32,666 nt of DNA from a virus. A model generated the notes under the pieces. The model was not told where the DNA came from, did not search any database, and saw only the letters and a program-made list of their open reading frames with translations. The stretch spans positions 1 to 32,666 of the IMG/VR virus record IMGVR_UViG_3300022934_000087; one strand, written 5' to 3'. Below are positions 17,601 through 23,508 of the stretch, piece by piece (position 1 is the first letter of the stretch; every line of letters begins with the position of its first letter). The translations under genes and the position numbers were made by a program.

Positions 17601-18035
17601 GACGATCCAAACGGCAGCCCAACGTGGAGTGATTACAAGGAATTTGTAAATGGCAATTTTAAGGCCCGTGCTTTTGAGTTCCGTGCTGATTTGAGCAGTG
17701 ACGACACAGTTGAGAGCATTTTGGTTGATGAGCTGGGCTATGACGCAACCTTTGACCGTCGCACAGAAAACAGCGATTCAGCTGTGGCCAGTGGGGCTGG
17801 GGCCAAGGCCATTACCTTTGATGATGCCTTTTTTGTGGGCACTGCCTCGCTAGGCGGTCTCAATTCCTTGCTGCCGTCTGTTGGTATCTCAGCGATGAAT
17901 ATGCAAAGCGGTGACTACTTCGAGCTAAGCAGCATCAGCGCCACCGGCTTCACAGTGCATTTCAAAGACTCAAGTGATGCGAGTGTTGACCGTAATTTCA
18001 GATGGACAGCTGTTGGCTATGGCAAGCAAGGGTAA
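14667..18035 (+). CDS. Tail tip / host specificity protein J-like
   Basis: A 1122-residue central tail-tip protein corresponding to lambda J (1132 aa), which carries receptor binding. After a Lys-rich and Pro-rich start (KKKKKKRFIPPPPPPP) comes the J core: FSRSSIRIIDLISEGEIEGF, then RYPLSALVGMRFEA, and WTTDPAWILRDLIVSDRYGLG. Fibronectin type III-like segments are near residues 650-850. An Asp-rich region follows, with DDIDDVTDDIDDVT from about 889 and DDIDDWDDIDGDD near 950-965. The C terminus is a compact domain. ATG 14667 is chosen because GGAGG at 14656-14660 sits 6 bases before it; an in-frame ATG at 14634 lies deep in gene I. The C-terminal part should decide host range. Confidence 0.95.
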   Translation: MTDQNIAGSGGGKKKKKKRFIPPPPPPPVTVIQPVPVPTQPGSAPSPSDDANTLFSRSSIRIIDLISEGEIEGFVTSDERKSTFLDDTVIRNSDGTDNFIVRGVETRVGTQAQSYISGYPSSENVVPVNTAVGDDAGDTVTRTVTNDEVDSVVVTIAIPQLFVINNGLKKTEIRYQIDVQPSGGSYSTEIDKSISGKCTSSYERSHKINLTGSAPWNIRLKRVAGEHDGITKFKQLTFRSLSEVVDSKLRYPLSALVGMRFEATQFQEVPTRGYDIKGIKVQIPSNGTVDSTTGAISYDGVWDGTFSTRWTTDPAWILRDLIVSDRYGLGRFVDSSQIDKWSLYEISKYCGELVDDGEGGTEPRFTCNVYLQSRDEAFNVIQDFASVFRGMAYWSAGQIAFSQDKPSDAAALFTNANVIEGNFNYESSSLKARHTVALVTWNDPVQAYEQQVEYVQDEQAVIDYGILETRIAAFGCTSRGQAHRIGKWLLYQEQNESETVTFKVGLDGAIVRPGQIIKVMDRMKAGARKAGRVSSVSGTDITIDQAITVAENDTISVVLPDGSVEQQTIDAASTGTTISVGTAFSQTPAAQTVFLIETTDLVTQLFRVVSVTEEEETFQIVGLKHNPGKYNHIELGNVLQPRQISVLNEDPDAPSGIDIDERLVESGNRVTTEVTVSWKSVPNATKYKVAYKPSFADSYVNLEDTTYNSITFKTDYTGSFKFRVQAFTAIGRRSKITQIKKDITGKTARPGNVQNLSFEAIDTKRGTLRWDETVDLDVKVGGSVHIKHSGKTDGTGNWNNSVTLIKAVAGSSTEATIPLLEGEVCVKFRDDGGRFSETETSIIIDLPDTLGSKTIQTRREDQDSPPFQGQTSNTFYSDEYDALTLDGSDDIDDVTDDIDDVTSMDFLGDIESSGTYEFANTLDLGGIFSLSLKRYFVTRAFLPNDLWDDHADDIDDWDDIDGDDISSVDAKLMIRTTDDDPNGSPTWSDYKEFVNGNFKARAFEFRADLSSDDTVESILVDELGYDATFDRRTENSDSAVASGAGAKAITFDDAFFVGTASLGGLNSLLPSVGISAMNMQSGDYFELSSISATGFTVHFKDSSDASVDRNFRWTAVGYGKQG

Positions 18036-18069
18036 AGTGGTGTAAAAGTCACACGGTCCCAGCATAAAA

Positions 18070-19599
18070 ATGGCCCAGCACGACTACGACATCGCCAACC
18101 AGTCTGGCGCGGCATTTAGAACTGATCTAAACAATGCCCTGGATGCCATCGTTACCACTAACAGCGGTGCAACTGAACCCGCGACGACGTTCGCCTTTCA
18201 GTTCTGGGCAGATACGACCGCAAATCAGCTCAAGATGCGAAATGCGGCGAATGATGCCTGGATTGTAATCCTGGAGACTGACGGCGAAGTTCCCGCCAAG
18301 ACTTTCACGGGCAATATCACGCTTAACGCGCAGTCAGATGTTCGCTTTGGTGATTCCGATTCGAGCAATTTTGTTTCATTCCAAGCCCCTGCAACGGTTG
18401 GCAGCGATGTGACCTTTACGTTGCCGGATTCAGATGGCGATGCTAATGATGTTCTGACCACAGATGGATCTGGCACTTTAAGCTTTTCAACAATTGATAC
18501 TGACATAAGAAATGCTGCACCTGAGCAAATTCTCGAAAACACCACTGAGGAGGATTTAGACGACAGGCGCGAAAGTTTAATTACATTTAAGGGCCAACAA
18601 TCAGGCGGTGAAATTAGCACCCTTGCTCAGATTAGAGTTTCACACGAGGGCACAGGTGATGACGAAAAAGGGCAAATCATATTCAAAACAAACGACGGTA
18701 ACGATGGGTCAAGCCCTACAAGTCGCGCAGTAATCGACAGCGCAGGACATGTAGGAATTGGCACCACCGACCCAGGTTATTTATTGGATGTGCAGGCAGA
18801 TGGTGGTGGGGCTGCTGAGCGGATTCGTATTTATAACACCGGCACAACATCTGATGACGACGCAATCTTAATGATTGAAGCGGAGAGCACCACTGCTAAA
18901 AGTCAGATCTGGTTTGGTGATAGCGATGATAATAATGCTGGACAAATTAGATATAACCATAACGGTAATGAACTGGATTTTTTTCAAGACGCTGAGGTAA
19001 GAGCGAGAATTGCAAGCGGAAAGCTGTTTGTCCATAATACCGGCGCTTCTGGCCAAGCGGTGTTTGGAACCATTAACGGAAGTACCTTTGCGAACGCAGA
19101 AAACAATATTATTGTTTATGGGGACGCGGTTAACAATTATGTTCTCCTAAGAGCTTGCAACACAGCAGATGGCACCCCAGTATTTGATGTTTTGATCGAC
19201 AACACGAGAAGGATTGAAATTGAAGCTGATGGCGACATCTACAACACAAATGGCACCTATGGCACAATATCTGACGCAAAGCTAAAAGAAAACATTGTTG
19301 ATGCAGCGTCTCAGTGGGACGACATAAAAGCTTTGCAGGTTAGAAAATACAATTTCACTGAAGCAAGCGGCCTTCCGACAGATACAAAAATTGGCTTTAT
19401 TGCTCAGGAGGTTGAAGAAGTTTCGCCCGGCCTGATCAAGACAAACCCTGATTTAGATAGCGACGGCAACGATCTTGGGACAAGCACCAAGGCAATTAAA
19501 ACCACCATATTGTTCACTAAAGCCGTCAAAGCATTACAGGAGGCAATGGAACGCATCGAAACCCTTGAGGCCAAAGTCGCTGCACTTGAGGCGGCCTGA
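18070..19599 (+). CDS. Tail fibre with C-terminal S74 intramolecular chaperone
   Basis: A 509-residue fibre-like protein. Residues 1-75 form an attachment-like head (MAQHDYDIANQSGAAFRTDLNNALDAIV and FAFQFWADTTANQLKMRN), common in cyanophage fibres. The middle is beta-rich and repetitive, e.g. GHVGIGTTDPGYLLDV and IEIEADGDIYNTNGTYG. Residues 395-509 are a peptidase S74 chaperone: Ser401 in TISDAKLKENI with Lys406 five residues later, the spacing of the catalytic Ser/Lys pair, then GFIAQEVEEV and a final coiled coil (KALQEAMERIETLEAKVAAL). The chaperone trims itself off after trimerisation, so mature fibre would end near residue 400. A 34-base gap separates it from J. Confidence 0.93.
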   Translation: MAQHDYDIANQSGAAFRTDLNNALDAIVTTNSGATEPATTFAFQFWADTTANQLKMRNAANDAWIVILETDGEVPAKTFTGNITLNAQSDVRFGDSDSSNFVSFQAPATVGSDVTFTLPDSDGDANDVLTTDGSGTLSFSTIDTDIRNAAPEQILENTTEEDLDDRRESLITFKGQQSGGEISTLAQIRVSHEGTGDDEKGQIIFKTNDGNDGSSPTSRAVIDSAGHVGIGTTDPGYLLDVQADGGGAAERIRIYNTGTTSDDDAILMIEAESTTAKSQIWFGDSDDNNAGQIRYNHNGNELDFFQDAEVRARIASGKLFVHNTGASGQAVFGTINGSTFANAENNIIVYGDAVNNYVLLRACNTADGTPVFDVLIDNTRRIEIEADGDIYNTNGTYGTISDAKLKENIVDAASQWDDIKALQVRKYNFTEASGLPTDTKIGFIAQEVEEVSPGLIKTNPDLDSDGNDLGTSTKAIKTTILFTKAVKALQEAMERIETLEAKVAALEAA

Positions 19600-19733
19600 T
19601 GGCAGTAAGAGCAAAAAGCGGAATATCGGGGCGGGTGCATACAGAGGGCCCGCCTAAAAAAACACGCCAAGGCAACGGGCAGCACAGCAAGCCAAGGCAC
19701 AACAAAAAGCTGAAGCGTGGCCAAGGCCGTTAG
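19599..19733 (+). CDS. Small basic cyanophage protein, 44 aa
   Basis: A 44-residue, strongly basic protein starting MAVRAKSGISGRVHTEGPPK and ending KKLKRGQGR. Small proteins with the same layout (SG...PPKKTRQG...H.K, ending KKxRGQGx) are frequent near the structural genes of marine cyanophages; their role is unknown to me. The start overlaps the fibre stop by one base (TGATG), which argues that the gene is real although it is short. It may bind nucleic acid or capsid by charge; that is only inference. Confidence 0.75.
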   Translation: MAVRAKSGISGRVHTEGPPKKTRQGNGQHSKPRHNKKLKRGQGR

Positions 19734-19805
19734 GGTCACTGTCACATGCCAGTTAGCGCGTGGTGTGACACGTCGTTACGGTTTCGGCGGTTTTCCTTTT
19801 ATCTA
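19734..19805 (+). promoter_or_regulatory. Leader with 7-bp inverted repeat
   Basis: The 72-base gap between two + genes holds tgtcaca (19740-19746) and its inverse tgtgaca (19764-19770) around a 17-base loop. A pyrimidine-rich stretch (ttttccttttatcta) follows up to the ATG at 19806. It could be an operator or an mRNA 5' structure. There is no T-run directly after the stem, so it is not a simple terminator. No clear promoter was seen. Confidence 0.3.
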
Positions 19806-20183
19806 ATGAAAAGCCTTCTGATTGGCGCTGCTAGTGCCCTGGCTTTCGCCCCTGCTGCGATTGCTTCCCCGTTTATCAACATCGAGAACAACGCTGGATT
19901 CAGCGGCGCTGGTGATGAGGGCCTTGATTTCGTCGGAAGTTCCACAGATTTTCACCTGGGCATTGAGGGCAGCAACAACAACGTGAGCGGCGGCCTTCAG
20001 GCTGGCCCCATGTTGGTGGCCCCTGAGAACGCAGAGACCACCGTTGAGCTGTCCGGTAAGGCTTTCGGTTCTGTGGCCCTGAGCCCCAAGGCTGATCTGT
20101 ATGGCGAAATTAGCTTCGCCACTGCAGAAGAGATGGACTATGCAAACTTTGGCACCAAGGTTGGCGTTAAGTTCAAACTCTGA
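19806..20183 (+). CDS. Secreted / outer-membrane-like cyanophage protein
   Basis: A 125-residue protein with a signal peptide (KSLLIGAASALAFAPAAIAS, cleavage near residue 21), followed by PFINIENNAGFSGAGDEG and alternating beta strands: TTVELSGKAFGSVALS, then YGEISFATAEE, ending GTKVGVKFKL. The strand pattern and terminal Phe-Lys-Leu resemble a small outer-membrane or porin-like barrel fragment. Related short exported proteins are common in marine cyanophages, with no known function. The start at ATG 19806 is chosen over an in-frame ATG at 19746 because the signal peptide begins there. A strong terminator follows, so it closes its transcript. Confidence 0.8.
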   Translation: MKSLLIGAASALAFAPAAIASPFINIENNAGFSGAGDEGLDFVGSSTDFHLGIEGSNNNVSGGLQAGPMLVAPENAETTVELSGKAFGSVALSPKADLYGEISFATAEEMDYANFGTKVGVKFKL

Positions 20184-20216
20184 TTACACTTAGCCCGTCT
20201 TCACACAGAGACCATG

Positions 20217-20244
20217 GCCCCGGAGCGCAAGCCGGGGCTTTTTT
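20217..20244 (+). terminator. Rho-independent terminator
   Basis: A 7-bp stem GCCCCGG/CCGGGGC (20217-20223 with 20232-20238) with an 8-base loop is followed by six T. It separates the exported protein gene from the two membrane-protein genes downstream. It probably ends most late structural transcription. Confidence 0.9.
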
Positions 20245-20250
20245 GTAGCT

Positions 20251-20475
20251 ATGCAAAAAGCCATCAACGCTCTCGCCGTTATTTCTTTTGGCCTGTCGGC
20301 TGGTATGTCGGCCCTGGCGATCTTTGTGGCGTTGAACGCGCCCAAGATGAAAGAGGCGGCGATTGAGAAAATTCAGGCTGAGGTGATGGTCCTAGTGATG
20401 GACGCCACAGCCAAGAAAATGCAGGGCATGATGCCGGTGGAGACTGGCCCCGCCTTGCCATTCAGTGCCCAGTAA
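20251..20475 (+). CDS. Small membrane protein of cyanophage type
   Basis: A 74-residue protein with one N-terminal membrane segment (INALAVISFGLSAGMSALAIFVAL, residues 4-27), then a charged amphipathic helix and a C terminus ending TGPALPFSAQ. Cyanophages often carry a small protein of this shape, with a similar TG.ALP ending, next to the larger membrane protein that follows here. The function is unknown to me. It starts 6 bases after the terminator T-run and overlaps the next gene by 11 bases. Confidence 0.75.
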   Translation: MQKAINALAVISFGLSAGMSALAIFVALNAPKMKEAAIEKIQAEVMVLVMDATAKKMQGMMPVETGPALPFSAQ

Positions 20476-21103
20476 CATTCCAGAAATAAAAATCCGGGAG
20501 ATTCCAACTCCTAAGCCCCCGGTGATTCGGCCGGTTGGATTTCCGCGGCCTGTGATGAACTTGCCCGGCTGCGTTGCAGTGCATCCTGATGCTGGGCTGA
20601 ATCCGTCACTGCTAAAAGACGACCCCAGCCGTACGGGTTTCGCTTGCCCTGATGGTGGCTTTCCTTCGTTCAACCCGATGGACTTCACACCGAGCGAACT
20701 AACAATTTTGGAGCCGCAGGGCGAGGCGAAGCAGCAGAAACCAGAACCACCGGCACCGCAAACGCCAAAGGTGCCGGAGATCCCAAAAGTGCAAGCCCAG
20801 GAGGAACAGCCGCCAGAACCTAAGCGGTCAATTCCTCAGCAGATTGTTGATGGCCTGCCAGAGGTGCCCGCAGTTGTCACCACGGCATCCATTGCGCTTG
20901 TGGCTACGACTTCCGCGCTGCTGGCCAAGCCGTTGGCTGACCTGTTGCTAAAGCTGATAAAACCAGCCATTAAAAAGATCGTCGCCAAGATCAAGGCGTT
21001 GCTAGGGCGTAAGGTTCGCGTTCTTTCTGTTCGTGAACGATGTCTGGCGCAAAGAGATAGGAATCGCGCGGTAATGGCTCTGCGTCGTTCTCTGGGGCGT
21101 TGA
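20465..21103 (+). CDS. Conserved cyanophage membrane protein, 212 aa
   Basis: Recognisable from marine cyanophages, function unknown. The order is an N-terminal Pro-rich segment (EIPTPKPPVIRPVGFPRPV), a compact part with two cysteines (NLPGCVAVH and TGFACPDGG), the signature PSFNPMDFTPSELTILEP, then a Pro/Glu/Lys linker (residues 80-125). A hydrophobic stretch follows (VTTASIALVATTSALLAKPLADLLL, about 138-162) and a very basic tail with RVLSVRERCLAQRDRNRAV. The tail would sit in the cytoplasm or bind nucleic acid. Its last 113 bases overlap, tail to tail, the minus-strand gene ending at 20991. Confidence 0.85.
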   Translation: MPSNIPEIKIREIPTPKPPVIRPVGFPRPVMNLPGCVAVHPDAGLNPSLLKDDPSRTGFACPDGGFPSFNPMDFTPSELTILEPQGEAKQQKPEPPAPQTPKVPEIPKVQAQEEQPPEPKRSIPQQIVDGLPEVPAVVTTASIALVATTSALLAKPLADLLLKLIKPAIKKIVAKIKALLGRKVRVLSVRERCLAQRDRNRAVMALRRSLGR

Positions 21104-21692
21104 CCTCGTGTTTATGTGGCAGCACCTGGCCAGGTTTGGGGATAACCATGACATCGGCACAGATTTGCGCCGCTTGGCTGCCTGGGCGGAAGATAACGCC
21201 TAACTTTGCCTGCTCGCCACAGTGCTTAAGCCGGCCAATCTCGTAGTCAAGTTTGGCGTGCGCCAGCTTTTGCTCCATGAGCTTCTGCTGGGTTTCGCCC
21301 AAGGCTTTACAACGGGCGGCCAGTTTGCCGTCTAGCGGGATGGAAAACGTGGCGCTGACCCCGTAGTTGATGGCGTGGGAATCTTTCTGCCCTGTTGGTG
21401 TCTCTTGCCAAAAGAGAATATCGCCGGGATTGTCCGGCACGTTGTCTTCATTGGCATCGAGCGGGTCATAGTACGGGCTGCGTTGATACTCCCGCCGCGG
21501 CAAGGTGTAGCTGTGGGACTTGGTGACAAACGGCGACACGCTCAGCGTTGGACCTTGGCAACTGATCTGATTTGGCCCCAGGTGATATGACGGCCACGGC
21601 CCGCCGGTCACTTGGATCGCTTGATTTGTTACTGATCCATTACTGACAGAGCTAGGCGCGGCTGTGGCGTTGACCTGGCCCCAGGCGGGCAT
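20991..21692 (-). CDS. Conserved cyanophage secreted protein; start unclear
   Basis: The family is common in marine cyanophages and of unknown function. Typical parts are QVNATAAPSSVSNGSVTNQA, then NQISCQGPTLSVSPFVTKS, YYDPLDANEDNVPDNPGD, GQKDSHAINYGVSATFSIPL, CKALGETQQ and KLDYEIGRLKHCGE, ending FRPGSQAAQICADVMV and VLPHKHEV. Upstream, in the same frame, GLWALALLPMPAWGQ looks like the signal peptide the family normally has, but no ATG, GTG or TTG precedes it. ATG 21692 is the first usable ATG, 11 bases after the stop of the previous gene; TTG 21698 is another option. Past VLPHKHEV, about 45 residues overlap the + gene and look non-conserved. Confidence 0.75.
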   Translation of the reverse strand: MPAWGQVNATAAPSSVSNGSVTNQAIQVTGGPWPSYHLGPNQISCQGPTLSVSPFVTKSHSYTLPRREYQRSPYYDPLDANEDNVPDNPGDILFWQETPTGQKDSHAINYGVSATFSIPLDGKLAARCKALGETQQKLMEQKLAHAKLDYEIGRLKHCGEQAKLGVIFRPGSQAAQICADVMVIPKPGQVLPHKHEVNAPENDAEPLPRDSYLFAPDIVHEQKEREPYALATP

Positions 21693-21703
21693 CGGCAACA
21701 GCG

Positions 21704-22129
21704 CTAGGGCCCAAAGACCGAGGTGGAGTCCGTGACGGTTTCGACCGTCGTGGTGCGCTGAATGGTGGTGATTGTTTGCAGCCCCGGCCCGCTGTAATGC
21801 TCTGTAAGCTGAAATGCTGCGCCCTGGGTTTGCTGCTGATAAGTCGGCTTGCTGCTGAGCGGTAGCCCCTGCCACTGCGACTGAACGCCCTCCATTGTCA
21901 CGCTCTGGGTTGTAGCTGCTTGCGGAATCAGTGCCCCGCTGCTGGTCACTCCGGACCCGCTGACGGAATAGGTGTAGCCAGTGGCGAAGTCTACGGATTT
22001 GATGTTTTCGACCACCTGCGTCGTGCTGCGCGTGTTGCTGGTTTGCGTGCCCGTTCTGAACTGAGGCACAACAGGAACCGCCGCCGCAGGCCCTGCCAGC
22101 AGCAGCAAAATCAGCAGACCGCATTTCAC
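21704..22129 (-). CDS. Secreted cyanophage protein, 141 aa
   Basis: Signal peptide MKCGLLILLLLAGPAAAVP, then VPQFRTGTQTSNTRSTTQVV, SVDFATGYTYSVSGSGVTSS, and AAFQLTEHYSGPGLQTITTI, ending with a Thr/Val repeat TTTVETVTDSTSVFGP. The family (PQF.TGT..S.T..T..V, with PG.....I.RTT near the end) is shared by cyanophages and always seems to travel with the two flanking genes; its function is unknown. It is Ser/Thr-rich and beta-rich, so an extracellular or virion-surface place is likely. It overlaps the upstream gene as ATGA. Confidence 0.85.
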   Translation of the reverse strand: MKCGLLILLLLAGPAAAVPVVPQFRTGTQTSNTRSTTQVVENIKSVDFATGYTYSVSGSGVTSSGALIPQAATTQSVTMEGVQSQWQGLPLSSKPTYQQQTQGAAFQLTEHYSGPGLQTITTIQRTTTVETVTDSTSVFGP

Positions 22130-22632
22130 TGGATTTCTAGGCTTGTGATGGTCTGGCCAATAACGCTTGTGCCAGCCCCGCCAGCTGTAACGGTGACGGC
22201 GTGGCCATTCGTGACAGTGCCGGCCAGGCTGCCCGCAACACCGCCGCCGGTTGTAGTGGTTTGCCCCAGTAACGGCAGGGCAGTTACGGCGCCGCTGGTG
22301 AGGCTTGTGCTTGTGGTGCTTGTGCTGTCGCCTTCGGTGTAGCTCTGGCTAAAACTAAAAGCGTTGCCGCTTGTCGATTGTGAGGCCGTAATGCTGGTGA
22401 TGGCCGGGACGCCGTTAGTGACTGTGCCAAACCCGCCAACGATTCCAGCCGTTGTGCCGTCAGTCGTCGAAACACCGGAACCGGTCACGCTGTAGCTAGA
22501 GCCCAGCCGGGTTGTTTGCGCTGCGGCTGAGTCAACGGTCAGCTGAACGGATGACTGAATTTTGTGGATTAGATCTGCCTTAGCCGGAGCGATTACGCCC
22601 AAGGCCAGCAAAAACAGCAGAGGGCGAATCAT
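22126..22632 (-). CDS. Secreted cyanophage protein with SSVQLTVD motif
   Basis: 168 residues. Signal peptide MIRPLLFLLALGVIAPAKA, then ADLIHKIQSSVQLTVDSAAA and RLGSSYSVTGSGVST, both hallmarks of a protein widespread in marine cyanophages. The rest is a low-complexity Thr/Ser/Gly beta-rich region (NAFSFSQSYTEGD, then LPLLGQTTTTGGGVAGSLAG) ending GTSVIGQTITSLEIQ. The function is unknown; the composition suggests an outer-surface or virion component. It overlaps both neighbours as ATGA, so three genes on this strand form one translationally coupled unit. Confidence 0.87.
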   Translation of the reverse strand: MIRPLLFLLALGVIAPAKADLIHKIQSSVQLTVDSAAAQTTRLGSSYSVTGSGVSTTDGTTAGIVGGFGTVTNGVPAITSITASQSTSGNAFSFSQSYTEGDSTSTTSTSLTSGAVTALPLLGQTTTTGGGVAGSLAGTVTNGHAVTVTAGGAGTSVIGQTITSLEIQ

Positions 22633-22895
22633 GACTGTTGCTTAGTGTTTGATGAGATTTTAGGCGGCTCTTTTTTTGCCGTGTTCCCAGTTTTGCGCTC
22701 AATGCCAAAACCGGCCATCGCGCCGGTAAGCAAAGAAGCCACAAAAGTTGAATCCATTTTCATTCCTGGAAATATGCCCAGATATGAAATTGTCAGCAAG
22801 GTCGCAGACCAGCCCAGAACAATCAACCGCACACCATCGGCAAGCGTTGGCCCGTCTTTCTGCTGTTCCTCGTCGTTGCCTGGTGTGTCTGCCAT
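22629..22895 (-). CDS. Small two-pass membrane protein, holin-like
   Basis: 88 residues with a charged N terminus (ADTPGNDEEQQKDGP). A first membrane segment runs about residues 19-42 (VRLIVLGWSATLLTISYLGIF), a second about 50-65 (FVASLLTGAMAGFGIE), and the tail is basic and polar. Size and topology are holin-like, but it heads the exported-protein operon rather than the peptidase operon, so holin is only one option. Only 23 bases separate its start from the divergent + gene at 22919. Its promoter must therefore lie inside that gene. Confidence 0.72.
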   Translation of the reverse strand: MADTPGNDEEQQKDGPTLADGVRLIVLGWSATLLTISYLGIFPGMKMDSTFVASLLTGAMAGFGIERKTGNTAKKEPPKISSNTKQQS

Positions 22896-22918
22896 GATGC
22901 GATCAAGGGGAGCCGGTC

Positions 22919-23170
22919 ATGATTGAAGTCTGGGCCGCGGTTTGCGGCGCGTCAATAACAGCAGCAGCACTTGGCTTCAGCGGTTTTAGCCGTCAAAACC
23001 AACAGGGCCGCGATTCGCTGGTGAGGCTGACAACGGCCGTTGATAATCTGACCTCAAGGCTCGACATCCTGCACAACGACATCCGATCAAAAGACGTTGA
23101 GGTTTTCGAGCGTTTAAGGAATCTTGAGGCGGCAGTGGCCAGGCTGGAAGGACCGGCAAAAGCTCCTTAA
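22919..23170 (+). CDS. Membrane-anchored coiled-coil protein
   Basis: 83 residues: an N-terminal hydrophobic segment (EVWAAVCGASITAAALGFSGF, residues 3-23) and then a coiled coil with regular heptads (VRLTTAVDNLTSRLDILHN, then VFERLRNLEAAVARLE). Proteins of this plan occur in cyanobacteria and their phages; they could be holin-like, spanin-like or anchor proteins. AGGGGAG at 22906-22912 gives a good ribosome binding site. It heads a chain of closely spaced + genes leading to the C39 peptidase, which fits a lysis role, but nothing proves one. Confidence 0.72.
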   Translation: MIEVWAAVCGASITAAALGFSGFSRQNQQGRDSLVRLTTAVDNLTSRLDILHNDIRSKDVEVFERLRNLEAAVARLEGPAKAP

Positions 23171-23194
23171 CATGCGAGCAACTGTCAGGCCCCA

Positions 23195-23365
23195 ATGATC
23201 CTGCTGCTTAAGCCAGTGATGCTGGCCTTTGTGAAATCAGACGCCGTAAAAAAGCTGATCGTTGATTGCCTTAAAAAGTTGGTGGCAAGCACTGACAACA
23301 CTGTGGACGATCAGGCGGTGGCTTTTATTGAGGCCGCTTTGTTCCCCAAAAAAGAGGGTGAATGA
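23195..23365 (+). CDS. Small conserved phage protein, 56 aa
   Basis: Starts MILLLKPVMLAFVKSDAVKK and continues LIVDCLKKLVASTDNTVDDQAVAFIEAALF. It is hydrophobic at its N terminus and amphipathic after that, with the middle phrase ASTDNTVDD typical of small phage proteins coded next to holin-like genes. It might be membrane-peripheral. The stop overlaps the next start (ATGA), so it belongs to the same translational unit. The function is unknown. Confidence 0.68.
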   Translation: MILLLKPVMLAFVKSDAVKKLIVDCLKKLVASTDNTVDDQAVAFIEAALFPKKEGE

Positions 23366-23508
23366 TGGCCGCATATCTCATCAACGTCTGCACTTTTATG
23401 GTGCTTTGTGGCCTCATGGTTGTTTTGGTTGTCGGTAGTGGCCGCGGCCTTTGGCACAAGGGTTACGTTTACGGTTCAGAAGCCTGCCGGGCTAAATCCC
23501 TAAGGTGA
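23362..23508 (+). CDS. Small single-pass membrane protein, 48 aa
   Basis: Reads MMAAYLINVCTFMVLCGLMV and continues VLVVGSGRGLWHKGYVYGSE, giving one membrane helix (about residues 6-24) and a basic tail. ATGATG at 23362 overlaps the previous stop. The stop in turn overlaps the peptidase start (TGATG). Its place directly before a peptidase makes it a candidate holin or accessory lysis protein; size and single helix would suit a class III-like or pinholin-like protein, which is inference. Confidence 0.65.
   Translation: MMAAYLINVCTFMVLCGLMVVLVVGSGRGLWHKGYVYGSEACRAKSLR

Noticed and set aside
18036-18069. T4-type late promoter (TATAAAT-like) before the tail fibre
   Set aside because: The sequence gcataaaaatg is only AT-rich next to the start; there is no exact TATAAAT and no T4-like late transcription gene in the window.
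21704-21730. Programmed -1 frameshift joining the 141-aa gene and the downstream gene
   Set aside because: The frame offset is -1, but no X XXY YYZ heptamer in the right phase precedes the TAG stop; gtc ttt ggg ccc tag is not slippery.
21693-22124. N-terminal part of the long minus frame (20991-22124), giving a 377-aa protein
   Set aside because: Before GLWALALL it is a His/Gln/Arg/Cys-rich shadow of the 141-aa gene on the same strand and has no resemblance to any protein; only the part after about 21735 looks real.
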